Source: Helicobacter sp. (GTDB taxonomy: Bacteria; Campylobacterota; Campylobacteria; Campylobacterales; Helicobacteraceae). Taken from it: a stretch of DNA of 19,423 nucleotides. A model generated the notes under the pieces. The model was not told the origin of the DNA. It worked only from the letters and a program-made list of their open reading frames with translations, and did not search any database. Positions 7,733-15,108 of this stretch are shown one piece after another (position 1 is the first letter of the stretch; every line of letters starts with the position of its first letter). A program made the position numbers and the translations under genes. The stretch covers positions 1 to 19,423 of the forward strand of contig NZ_JAIEFA010000058.1 of the NCBI RefSeq assembly GCF_029067145.1. Direction: 5' to 3'.

Positions 7733-9046
7733 ATGATTACACCGCGCACGCTTAGTGGCTTTAAAGACCGACTTCCTAAGGAATCTTACGCGAAGTCTCA
7801 AATGCTAAAAAGCATTGTAGAATCCTTTGAGAAATTTGGCTTCTCTCCCATTGAAACACCGCATTTAGAATATGCAGAGATTCTAAAAAAGCAAGGCAGT
7901 GAGGAAATCCAAAAGGAAATGTATCACTTCTTAGACCACGGAGGGCGCGAAGTGGCATTGCGGTTTGATTTAACCGTGCCTCTTGCGCGTTTTATCGCAC
8001 AATACAAAAACGAACTTGGTTTGCCTTTTAAACGATATTGTATCGGCAATGTGTTTCGTGGTGAGCGCGCTCAAAAAGGGCGTTACAGGGAATTTACACA
8101 ATGCGATTTTGATTTTATTGGCACACAAAGTATTGGCGCAGATGCGGAGATTGTTCAAGTGATTTATCAAACTTTGCGTCATTTAGGCGTGGAGAGATTC
8201 ACGATTGCGCTAAACAACCGCAAGATTTTTAATGGCTTAATGGAATCTTTGGGGGCAGAATCGCAAACGATTGAAGTATTAAGAATCGTTGATAAAATTG
8301 ACAAAATAGGGCGCAAGAGTGTGTGCGAGGAGCTAGAAAAAGAAACAAGTCTTAAGAGTGAGCAAATTACTATGCTTTTGGATTTCATTGCGCAAAAACA
8401 AGAGGGAAGTGCTTTGGAGTTTTTGGGGAAATTAGAATCTTACAAGGCAAGAAATGCGACTTTGGCGGAGGGTTTAAATGAGCTTTGCGCGCTTTGCGCA
8501 TTGCTTGGTGCGTTAATCCCTCAAGAATTTTATCAAATCAATCTTTCCATTGCGCGTGGGCTTGGGTATTATACCGGAATCATTTATGAAACGACATTGG
8601 ACGATTTACCTACGCTTGGTTCGGTTTGTTCTGGTGGTCGTTATGATAATTTGACGCAAAACTTTTCTAAAGATTCTTTAAGCGGTGTGGGCGCGAGTAT
8701 TGGGCTAGATAGAATGCTTGCGGGGCTAGAGGAGCTAGGCTTGATGCAGGGTAGTGCAAATGTCGCAGATGCTTTGCTGATTCCACTTCAGAGCTTAGAA
8801 TATGGCTATTTTGCGGCGCAAAATTTGCGGAATCTTGGCTTGAAAATAGAAGTTTATCCCGAGATTGTGAAGCCTAAGAAATCCTTTGCGTATGCAAATA
8901 CTAAGGGATATAAATATGTGATTGTGCTAGGTGAGGAAGAGGAAGCGCAAAAGACTTATACACTTAAAAATATGGAAAGCGGGGAGCAGAAAAATCATTT
9001 AAGTTTGGAATCCCTCGTGGAGTGTTTGCGGGTTGTGGAAGATTAA
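7733..9046 (+). CDS. hisS: Histidyl-tRNA synthetase
   Basis: A 437-residue class II aminoacyl-tRNA synthetase that charges tRNA-His. Motif 1 lies around 40-50 (IETPHLEYAEI). The ATP-site segment RFDLTVPLARF is at 77-87, motif 2 spans about 106-125 with FRGERAQKGRYREF, the histidine-binding loop ARGLGYYTGIIYE is at 274-286, and motif 3 GVGASIGLDRM at 318-328. The C-terminal anticodon-binding domain follows to the end. Length and all core residues are normal. The ATG at 7733 is supported by GGAG 5 nt upstream. It is divergent from rpmE, and 104 bp separate it from the next gene, which has its own promoter candidates. Confidence 0.96.
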   Translation: MITPRTLSGFKDRLPKESYAKSQMLKSIVESFEKFGFSPIETPHLEYAEILKKQGSEEIQKEMYHFLDHGGREVALRFDLTVPLARFIAQYKNELGLPFKRYCIGNVFRGERAQKGRYREFTQCDFDFIGTQSIGADAEIVQVIYQTLRHLGVERFTIALNNRKIFNGLMESLGAESQTIEVLRIVDKIDKIGRKSVCEELEKETSLKSEQITMLLDFIAQKQEGSALEFLGKLESYKARNATLAEGLNELCALCALLGALIPQEFYQINLSIARGLGYYTGIIYETTLDDLPTLGSVCSGGRYDNLTQNFSKDSLSGVGASIGLDRMLAGLEELGLMQGSANVADALLIPLQSLEYGYFAAQNLRNLGLKIEVYPEIVKPKKSFAYANTKGYKYVIVLGEEEEAQKTYTLKNMESGEQKNHLSLESLVECLRVVED

Positions 9047-9073
9047 GTGCGTCTTTGTGGGGTGAAAACAAAT

Positions 9074-9113
9074 TTAAGTTTTTGCGATAAATTGCCGATA
9101 TAAATGCTATAAT
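9074..9113 (+). promoter_or_regulatory. Candidate FliA (sigma-28) promoter overlapping an extended -10 promoter
   Basis: TTAAGTTT (9074-9081), then 12 bases, then GCCGATAT (9094-9101). This closely matches the flagellar sigma-28 pattern known from E. coli (TAAAGTTT, 11 bases, GCCGATAA), and CGATAT is also typical in Campylobacter and Helicobacter. Just downstream TGCTATAAT (9105-9113) is a textbook extended -10 for the housekeeping sigma. The two would start RNA within about 15 nt of each other, 30-45 nt before the ATG at 9151. Which is used cannot be read from sequence. Confidence 0.5.
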
Positions 9114-9150
9114 CAAAGAATCTTACAAATAAAATAAGGAGAAATTGGTG

Positions 9151-10227
9151 ATGAAAAAGGTTTGTTTGGCTGTATTTTTATGTGTAGGAGTGGCATTGGG
9201 GTTAAGCGCAGGAGAGATAAATTTACCCAAAAATGCTAAAATTGGCAAGACTTTAGAGGGCAAAACACTTCAAGAAGTATTACAAAAAGTATCAAATAGC
9301 AAAAAGGAGGTAGTAGAGAAAAATATTTCAAAAGCAATTACCGCTTTGCCTCTAGATCTTTTTACTTTTAATCCAGATACAGATATTTTGGTAGAGGTTA
9401 CAGATTCTAGTGGTTCGCAGATTTTGTATTATTTGGCTGCAAAAAAGGATACACAAGCCTTTTGTTTCCCAAAAGTTGCAGAGAATAGAGGAAATGGTTG
9501 GATTCTTCCTCTAGCAGGTAGTAGAGAATGGGAAGATATAGCAAATGCTTACAATGGAATTTTTAAAGGAGACAATACAGGGGGACCAAGAACTGCAACC
9601 AATAGCGCGGGAATGTGGATATATGCGACTTCTTATGCGGATTTTGCAAATAGAGTAATATTTTCTCGCAATTATAATGGGAATGGATCGATTAGGACAG
9701 ACTACTTTCACGCAGTGATTAATGCAGATGGCACATTACAGATTACTTCTGCAATAACAAATTATTCAGTGGATAGAGTTTATACAACCAAGCCTTATCC
9801 GCTTAATGAATGGGTGTATATTCAAGCATTTCAACAAGCAAATCTCTATACAATAGGCTGGAAAACCGCTACCGATGAGGAGAGAAAATCTAAGACTTTT
9901 ACAAGAAATGTGGATTTGGAGGGGGTAAATTTTAATAATATCTTTAAGAATGATAATTATGAAATAAGTCCAAATTCTTGCTTTCCCGTGAAAGAATTTT
10001 TTTGGCAACCTGGCATTTTTATGTTTGAGCTTATGTATAACTACAATGCAAAAGCTAAATTAATACAACAAAATAGGCAAAATGTCTTTGGATTAGACAC
10101 GGAACTTGTAGATAATATTAACGCTGTAATAATGGGGCAACCATCATTTTTAGCAGAGGATTCTTTTGTTGTGTATGCTGATAGTAATGATATTGTAATA
10201 GACATTAGAAGCACAATAGGATTTTAA
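9151..10227 (+). CDS. Secreted protein of unknown function with possible LamG-like region
   Basis: A 358-residue protein. The ATG at 9151 is preferred over the in-frame TTG at 9145 because AAGGAG (9136-9141) is 9 nt from the ATG and only 3 nt from the TTG. Residues 1-20 form a signal peptide (MKK, hydrophobic 5-18, cleavage likely after LSA). Residues about 155-226 have the rhythm of a laminin-G/concanavalin-like sandwich: VIFSRNYNGNG, then INADGTLQI, then LNEWVYIQAF. That is a tentative fold guess. Isolated cysteines occur near FCFPK and NSCFPV. It is AT-rich and carries only about three GAATC/GATTC sites, far fewer than the flanking housekeeping genes, suggesting fast evolution or transfer. 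The stop TAA is followed immediately, in the same frame, by the ATG of the next gene. I infer an extracellular or surface role; no enzyme motif was seen. Confidence 0.7.
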   Translation: MKKVCLAVFLCVGVALGLSAGEINLPKNAKIGKTLEGKTLQEVLQKVSNSKKEVVEKNISKAITALPLDLFTFNPDTDILVEVTDSSGSQILYYLAAKKDTQAFCFPKVAENRGNGWILPLAGSREWEDIANAYNGIFKGDNTGGPRTATNSAGMWIYATSYADFANRVIFSRNYNGNGSIRTDYFHAVINADGTLQITSAITNYSVDRVYTTKPYPLNEWVYIQAFQQANLYTIGWKTATDEERKSKTFTRNVDLEGVNFNNIFKNDNYEISPNSCFPVKEFFWQPGIFMFELMYNYNAKAKLIQQNRQNVFGLDTELVDNINAVIMGQPSFLAEDSFVVYADSNDIVIDIRSTIGF

Positions 10228-12042
10228 ATGTATTTGGGGAAAATAAATGATTCAAAGCATTTATTCGCAAATGCAAATTCCAATGAGGCATTAGCAATCA
10301 AAAATAAATTAAGCCTTGAGGGTAAAGTAGAGCTAGATGAAAATGGCAAGCCAAAAATTGTCAATGGAAAATTTCAGTGGAATGCGGAATATACGAAAGA
10401 GTTAAGAGATTCCGCGAACAATTCCGCAACTAATTTTATAATGGCTAATGTTAGTTTTGGTAGCTTTAATAATCGCAATATTGTTAATTTTACAAATCTA
10501 GCAGGTAAAAATGTGTGGAGCTCTCAAGGCAGTCAATATGCCTTTAGTAATAGCAACTCTATGCTTGAAAGAAACAATGGTGCTTACTATACAGGCAGTG
10601 ATTATTTGCAACTAAACGCACTTGCGGAATCTACGAAGCTAAAAACTGCAATAGGAAGTGCGGAAGTTTTCTTAGATATGCTAGGCGATAACGATTCCTT
10701 AGGCGTGGGAGATGTGGGGAAGCTTGGGAATCTCTTTAACTTTGATAGCAATAATGACGGATTCTTAGATAAAGAGGACGAGCTATTCTCTAAGCTGAAA
10801 CTCCGTGTGGATAATGGCAATGGCGAGTATAGAATCGCAAACTTAAGTGATGTGGTTAGCAGGATAGATTTGTATGATTTCATCAAAGGCTATGACAAAA
10901 GCATAGGATATGACGGGCTAACTCTAGCGCAAATCAAAGAATATCGCGCAAACTTCCACTTTAGCAAGATTCCAGATGATAAAAAGCTAAATCCTTATGT
11001 AGATATTCGCGCATTTAGAGGGCAAGAAATGAGCCTATTCCCGCACGAGCAGCATTACAAAAAGATAGACCAAAAAGATATTATTGCTATGTTTGAAGCC
11101 TATGCTGACAAAGAAGGTTGGGTGAATCTCAAAGACAAAGAAGTCAATGAAGCCCTTTTTGCAAGTGGAGATTTCATTACAAATTTCGCTTATAAAAAGA
11201 CGAATCTAGCAGGAGTGGAGGTGCTAGAGGAATTTAAGGTGGTAGATAGGCTAGATAATGGCTCAAGACCCTCGTCTTTTTATGATGGGCTTAATATCCG
11301 AGAGTTTGAGGAGAAATACAATCGCCTGCATAATAAAAGTAAGCCAAGCTATGAGGAGCAGTATAAAGAGGCTTTTACGAAGCTGTATGACGAATATTAT
11401 GAGGCGAAAAATAGCTTTATGGGCGCAAAAGAGAATCTGCTTAATAATGAGCTAGTAGATGGCGAGATAAAGGAGAAAGTAGAATCGCTAGAGGAATCTA
11501 GCCAAATGAGTGCCATAAGGCAAAAGTTTCATAGTATTGTTGGAATAGAGTTTAGCGAGGAGCGACTAGAGAGAATCAAAAATGCGCTTGATGACCCGAT
11601 TTTAAGCAAAGAAGTCGCAGCGGCTATGCAAGATGCGGAGGCTGTAACTTCTATGAGACTTGAGAAAGATGGCAGGATTCTGCTTCGCTTTGAATCAGGG
11701 CGAGAGATTCTAGTAAATGAGCTTTATAATGAGACAGGTGAGCTTTATATTACCAAAAGGGGCGATAGGGCTGGAATCAGCCTAGAGGCAAGAAGCAAGA
11801 GTGATGAGGAACTAAGCAAAATAGACTTTAGTGAATATGGAATCCGACAAGGAGAGGAAATAGTGAGCCTCCAAAATATCGGTGCGGAAATGGTGCGCAG
11901 ACTTACCAGCGAGAATGGGAAGTTTTTAGGATTCATCATTCAACTAACGGGGCAAAAACAAGAAATGGTGGTGGAGAACCTCTACAATCTTTACACGATA
12001 GATTTTATGAACAAGACACGAAGTTTCACACTAGGGGTGTAA
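10228..12042 (+). CDS. Large protein of unknown function with EF-hand-like loop, no signal peptide
   Basis: A 604-residue acidic protein that I do not recognise. It has no signal peptide or membrane helix. The first 130 residues are rich in N and S. Residues 173-184 (FDSNNDGFLDKED region) fit a calcium-binding EF-hand loop with D173, N175, D177, G178 and D181; a weaker, degenerate loop may occur at about 291-305 (YADKEGWVNLKDKE). Residues about 350-430 and 455-500 are strongly charged and probably helical or coiled. It begins at the base after the preceding stop codon, with AGGAT (10218-10222) 5 nt upstream, so it is very likely co-expressed and perhaps translated by reinitiation. Its own ribosome site and cytosolic-type N-terminus argue for two genes, but readthrough or a split gene is not excluded. 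With the FliA-like promoter upstream, a flagellum-associated or flagellum-secreted protein is a possible reading, not a demonstrated one. Confidence 0.7.
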   Translation: MYLGKINDSKHLFANANSNEALAIKNKLSLEGKVELDENGKPKIVNGKFQWNAEYTKELRDSANNSATNFIMANVSFGSFNNRNIVNFTNLAGKNVWSSQGSQYAFSNSNSMLERNNGAYYTGSDYLQLNALAESTKLKTAIGSAEVFLDMLGDNDSLGVGDVGKLGNLFNFDSNNDGFLDKEDELFSKLKLRVDNGNGEYRIANLSDVVSRIDLYDFIKGYDKSIGYDGLTLAQIKEYRANFHFSKIPDDKKLNPYVDIRAFRGQEMSLFPHEQHYKKIDQKDIIAMFEAYADKEGWVNLKDKEVNEALFASGDFITNFAYKKTNLAGVEVLEEFKVVDRLDNGSRPSSFYDGLNIREFEEKYNRLHNKSKPSYEEQYKEAFTKLYDEYYEAKNSFMGAKENLLNNELVDGEIKEKVESLEESSQMSAIRQKFHSIVGIEFSEERLERIKNALDDPILSKEVAAAMQDAEAVTSMRLEKDGRILLRFESGREILVNELYNETGELYITKRGDRAGISLEARSKSDEELSKIDFSEYGIRQGEEIVSLQNIGAEMVRRLTSENGKFLGFIIQLTGQKQEMVVENLYNLYTIDFMNKTRSFTLGV

Positions 12043-12071
12043 AATTAAAATCTAGCGTATAATAATCCATA

Positions 12072-12191
12072 TCCTTGTGAGCGAAACAAAGCAATCCATA
12101 ATTTAGTATAAATTAAATTTTGCAATGGAATCTTTAAAGGCGAGATTCCGCATTATGGATTGCCACGACTTCGGACGAAGTCTCGCAATGA
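12072..12191. repeat. 120-bp imperfect palindromic intergenic repeat
   Basis: In the 288-bp gap between two convergent genes (12043-12330), GCAATCCATAAT (12091-12102) is repeated exactly inverted at 12152-12163. Outer arms also pair: TCCTTGTGAG (12072-12081) against CTCGCAATGA (12182-12191), 8 of 10. Inside are GGAATCT (12127-12133) with AGATTCC (12143-12149), and the right arm contains its own hairpin GACTTC-GGAC-GAAGTC (12167-12182). The TCATTGCGAG ... GCAATCC wording resembles intergenic repeats seen in several bacterial genomes. It could be a MITE-like element or serve as a two-way transcription barrier. The rest of the gap shows nothing else convincing apart from the hairpin near sodB. 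Confidence 0.65.
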
Positions 12192-12293
12192 CAGAACCAA
12201 AACGTCTGCATTTTATCCTTAGTGCCTTCAAAGATAATTTTGCGTGCTTAAAATAAGTGTGTAAAATCACGAATTTTTTGGAGTTTTTATGTT

Positions 12294-12318
12294 GCAGGCA
12301 AGCATAAAGCTTACCCGC
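12294..12318 (-). terminator. Hairpin downstream of sodB, possible terminator
   Basis: On the sodB strand GCGGGTAAGC and GCTTGCCTGC pair over 10 bp with a 5-nt TTTAT loop. Two of the pairs are G-U wobbles that would be mismatches in a plus-strand transcript, so the structure fits the sodB mRNA. It begins 13 bp after the sodB stop. No T-run follows, so it may be an mRNA-stabilising 3' stem rather than a classic terminator. Confidence 0.4.
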
Positions 12319-12330
12319 TAATGTTAATAT

Positions 12331-12957
12331 TTAAGCATGGAGAGATTGGATATAAGATTTTACAGAATCTATCCCTTGTGCTTTTGCGCCCGCAAATGCT
12401 TTAGAGACAAATTCCCAATTAATATGGCTGAAAAACTTTTCCAAATACGCAGGACGCGCGTTTCTGTGGTCAATGTAATAAGCGTGTTCCCACACATCTA
12501 CAACAAGCACAGGGATTAGTCCTTCTGTTACAGGAGTTTGCGCGTTGCTTGTTTGCTTGATTTCTAGCTTGTTAGCGTTTGGATTCCATACAACCCAGCA
12601 CCAACCCGAGCCAAAAAGCGTAGTAGCAGCGTTTAAAAAGGTTTCTTTAAACTTTTCTAGCCCTCCAAAACTTGCTTGGATAGCTTCCTCTAGCTCTGTG
12701 CTTTTGCTACTTGCATTTGGGCTAACACAATCCCAATAAAAATCGTGATTATACACTTGTGCCACGTTGTTAAACACTCCACCTTGAGATTTTGTGAGAA
12801 TCTCAAACAAGCCTTTGCTTTCAAACTCTGTTCCTTCAATGAGATTGTTTAGATTGTTGATGTAGGTTTGGTGGTGTTTGCCGTGATGGTATTCGCAGGT
12901 TTCTTTGCTGATAAAGCCTGTAATCTCGGTAAATGGTAATTTGCGTAATTGAAACAT
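12331..12957 (-). CDS. sodB: Iron superoxide dismutase
   Basis: A 208-residue Fe-dependent superoxide dismutase that converts superoxide to oxygen and hydrogen peroxide. Predicted metal ligands are H24 (in EYHHGKHHQTY), H71 (YNHDFYW), D154 and H158 (VVDVWEHAYYID). The FNNVAQVYNHDFYWDC and FGSGWCWVVW stretches are typical of the FeSOD branch and closely resemble H. pylori SodB. No signal peptide is present, so it is cytosolic. The ATG at 12957 has AAGGAT 6 nt upstream. It is monocistronic, convergent with the 12042 gene and divergent from the dehydrogenase gene. In H. pylori sodB is controlled by Fur; I could not identify a Fur operator with confidence. Confidence 0.96.
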   Translation of the reverse strand: MFQLRKLPFTEITGFISKETCEYHHGKHHQTYINNLNNLIEGTEFESKGLFEILTKSQGGVFNNVAQVYNHDFYWDCVSPNASSKSTELEEAIQASFGGLEKFKETFLNAATTLFGSGWCWVVWNPNANKLEIKQTSNAQTPVTEGLIPVLVVDVWEHAYYIDHRNARPAYLEKFFSHINWEFVSKAFAGAKAQGIDSVKSYIQSLHA

Positions 12958-13103
12958 AATTAATCCTTAAAAATAATTTAAAACATAAAGTTTTGAAATG
13001 AGATTCTAACATAATTAAAATAAAATTGTCCCCTAAAGATTCCTTGAAATCTTAAAGAAAAATTTTGTAAAATTGCTTCATTTTGTTTCATAAGGATTGT
13101 TCA
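12958..13103. promoter_or_regulatory. Divergent promoter region sodB / dehydrogenase
   Basis: An AT-rich 146-bp gap. For sodB, TAGAAT on the minus strand (13008-13003) is a plausible -10, giving a leader of about 40 nt. For the dehydrogenase, TAAAAT (13068-13073) is a weaker plus-strand candidate. AAGATT and AATCTT around 13037-13054 can pair, but this is short and A/T-rich. No riboswitch or clear operator was seen. Confidence 0.4.
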
Positions 13104-15035
13104 ATGGCTGTTGTTTTACAAATCGGAGCAGGGGGCGTTGGGGGCGTTGTCGCGCACAAAATGGCGCAAAATCGCGAAGTGTTTTCACGCATTATTTTAG
13201 CTTCGCGCACACTTAGTAAATGTAAGGCAATCGCAGATTCTATCCGTGCTAAGGGTTTAGGCGAAATTGAGATTGATGAAGTTGATGCGGATAATGTGGA
13301 ATCCCTTGTAGCTTTGATTAATAAATACCGCCCAAAGCTTGTGGTGAATGTCGCGCTTCCCTATCAGGACTTGAGCATTATGGAGGCGTGTTTGCGCACA
13401 AAGACGCATTATTTAGACACTGCAAACTACGAACACCCCGATTCCGCGCATTTTGAGTATAAAGAGCAGTGGGCGTATGACACGCGCTACAAAGAAGCGG
13501 GGATTTACGCACTGCTTGGCAGTGGCTTTGACCCGGGTGTTACGAATGTCTTTTGTGCGTATGCGCAGAAGCATTATTTTGATGAGATTCATAGCATTGA
13601 TATTTTGGATTGCAACGCAGGAGACCACGGCTATGCGTTTGCGACAAATTTTAATCCCGAGATAAACTTGCGTGAAGTAAGTAGCAAGGCGCGGTATTGG
13701 GTGGCGCGTTCAGCTTGTAGCGACTTTTTAGGGAGTGCAACGGACGCTTCATTGCGGAGTATGTCTAATACACCTCATTCGCTTACCTCGCACAACCCTA
13801 AAAATTCATCTACAATCTTGGAACGCGGCGCGCAAGATTCAGGATCTCAAGTAGATTCTAAATCCTCCCTTGTCTCCCAAACCGATACCGCCATCAATTC
13901 TGATTTGCAACAAGACACCATTTATCGCAAGTTTGAACGCGAAGAGAAGCATTTTGCGCTAGAATCTAACACACAGAATTTGCAGGTGGTGGATTATGCA
14001 GGGGGACAATGGCGCGATATTCCGCCTCTTGCGCTAATGAAAGAATGGAATTATCCCGAAGTGGGTATGAAAAACAGCTATTTGCTTTATCACGAGGAGC
14101 TAGAATCGCTTGTGCGTAATATCAAGGGACTAAAGAGAATCCGCTTTTTTATGACCTTTGGAGAATCCTACCTCACGCATATGAAGTGCTTGGAGAATGT
14201 CGGGCTTTTGCGCGTGGATTGCGTGGAGCATAAGGGGCAAAAAATCGTGCCAATAGAGGTGCTAAAGACGCTTTTGCCTGACCCTGCAAGTTTGGCAAGT
14301 CGCACAAAGGGTAAGACAAATATCGGCTGCTACATTAAGGGCGTGAAAGACGGCAAGGAGCGCACGATTTATATTTATAATGTATGTGAGCACGAGAAAT
14401 GCTATACAGAGGTGAATGCGCAGGGTGTGAGCTATACCACAGGTGTGCCGGCGATGATTGGAGCGAAGCTCATTTGCGAGGGCAAATGGGGCGTAGGCGC
14501 AAATTCGGTTTGTAGCGACTTTTTGAGGAGTGCATCGGACACTTCATTGCGGAGTATGTCTAATACACCTCATTCGCTTACCTCGCACAACCTCAAAAAT
14601 TCATCTACAACCCTAGAATTTGCGGATTTAAAGGAATCTTACAATGCCGAGCGTTTGGAGGCAAACAAGGATATGCCAGAAGGTGGGGAATATCAAGGAA
14701 TTGATAATGCGCTAGAGTTGCAAAAACAGGGAGGCGATAATAATGAATGCAGTGCAGAAGTAGTAAGTAGTGATAGAAATTCTAAGATTGTAGATGAAAA
14801 ATCGGAGCTGCGCAGTTGCGAATGCGGAGATAAGACACAAGCGTCTATCGCACAAATGAGCGATAAGCTCTCCGATTTATCGCTACAAGCTGAATTTCAA
14901 GGAAGTGGTGTATGGAATATGGAGCAAAACGACCCCGACCCCTTTATGAGCGAGCTAAACAAGCAAGGACTGCCCTATGTCGTGCTAGAAATAGAATCAA
15001 ATGGAGAGGTAAAAGTGCTAGAAGATGGGAGATGA
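13104..15035 (+). CDS. Saccharopine dehydrogenase family protein, probable carboxynorspermidine dehydrogenase, with two large in-frame insertions
   Basis: The conserved parts match the carboxynorspermidine/carboxyspermidine dehydrogenase group that makes spermidine in epsilonproteobacteria by NADPH-dependent condensation of a polyamine with aspartate semialdehyde. An N-terminal Rossmann motif GAGGVGG (8-14) is followed by NVALPYQDL, YLDTANYEHPD, GSGFDPGVTNVFCAYA, NAGDHGYAFATNFNPEINLREVS and a C-terminal SYTTGVPAMIGAKL. Start at ATG 13104 has AAGGAT 6 nt upstream; the TTG at 13083 has none. The 643 residues exceed the roughly 400 of the family because of insertions at about 200-298, after RYW and before GGQW, and about 463-601, between GKW and GVWNMEQ. 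Subtracting them leaves about 405. The insertions are hydrophilic, rich in S, N, D, E and Q, and contain three copies of a 101-bp palindromic element. The frame stays open throughout and core motifs are intact, so the enzyme may still work with long surface loops. Substrate is inferred from the family. Confidence 0.85.
   Translation: MAVVLQIGAGGVGGVVAHKMAQNREVFSRIILASRTLSKCKAIADSIRAKGLGEIEIDEVDADNVESLVALINKYRPKLVVNVALPYQDLSIMEACLRTKTHYLDTANYEHPDSAHFEYKEQWAYDTRYKEAGIYALLGSGFDPGVTNVFCAYAQKHYFDEIHSIDILDCNAGDHGYAFATNFNPEINLREVSSKARYWVARSACSDFLGSATDASLRSMSNTPHSLTSHNPKNSSTILERGAQDSGSQVDSKSSLVSQTDTAINSDLQQDTIYRKFEREEKHFALESNTQNLQVVDYAGGQWRDIPPLALMKEWNYPEVGMKNSYLLYHEELESLVRNIKGLKRIRFFMTFGESYLTHMKCLENVGLLRVDCVEHKGQKIVPIEVLKTLLPDPASLASRTKGKTNIGCYIKGVKDGKERTIYIYNVCEHEKCYTEVNAQGVSYTTGVPAMIGAKLICEGKWGVGANSVCSDFLRSASDTSLRSMSNTPHSLTSHNLKNSSTTLEFADLKESYNAERLEANKDMPEGGEYQGIDNALELQKQGGDNNECSAEVVSSDRNSKIVDEKSELRSCECGDKTQASIAQMSDKLSDLSLQAEFQGSGVWNMEQNDPDPFMSELNKQGLPYVVLEIESNGEVKVLEDGR
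13715..13815 (+). repeat. 101-bp palindromic element, copy 1 (in-frame in dehydrogenase gene)
   Basis: Begins TTGTAGCGAC and ends TTCATCTACAA. Positions 11-19 (TTTTTAGGG) pair perfectly with 82-90 (CCCTAAAAA). The end hexamers TTGTAG and CTACAA are also inverted repeats. It is translated as residues 204-238 of the host protein, including SMSNTPHSLTSHN. It differs from copy 2 at 6 of 101 positions. I saw no target-site duplication. I do not know this family from any catalogue. Confidence 0.85.
14510..14610 (+). repeat. 101-bp palindromic element, copy 2 (in-frame in dehydrogenase gene)
   Basis: Same ends, length, orientation and reading frame as copy 1, exactly 795 bp downstream of it. Its stem is TTTTTGAGG (11-19) with CCTCAAAAA (82-90). 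Four of the six differences from copy 1 are two compensating pairs within this stem, so pairing is kept. It encodes residues 469-503, again including SMSNTPHSLTSHN. Confidence 0.85.
14788..14888 (-). repeat. 101-bp palindromic element, copy 3 (inverted, diverged interior)
   Basis: Read on the minus strand it begins TTGTAGCGAT and ends TTCATCTACAA, exactly 101 bp. Positions 11-19 (AAATCGGAG) pair perfectly with 82-90 (CTCCGATTT), the same coordinates as in copies 1 and 2, but stem and interior sequence are different. An inner hairpin TATCGC/GCGATA occurs at 14846-14865. It is translated in the opposite orientation to the other copies, as residues about 562-596, yet has no stop codon. It lies 177 bp after copy 2 within insertion 2. 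Confidence 0.75.
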
Positions 15036-15108
15036 GAGTTAGAGTAGTAATTCAATAAAGCATAAGCCCGATATGGATAGAATACCGCAAAATAAAAGGT
15101 TAGGCAAG

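Noticed and set aside
9145..9147. TTG as start of the secreted protein
   Set aside because: The Shine-Dalgarno is only 3 nt away; the ATG at 9151 has proper spacing and gives a standard MKK signal peptide.
12289..12321. Ten-codon ORF with a GGAG-like site, upstream of nothing on the plus strand
   Set aside because: It overlaps the sodB-strand hairpin and no gene follows on that strand; probably chance.
13715..14888. Integron attC sites as an explanation for the 101-bp palindromes
   Set aside because: The conserved GTT/AAC core ends of attC are absent, the units lie inside one reading frame, and no integrase is nearby.
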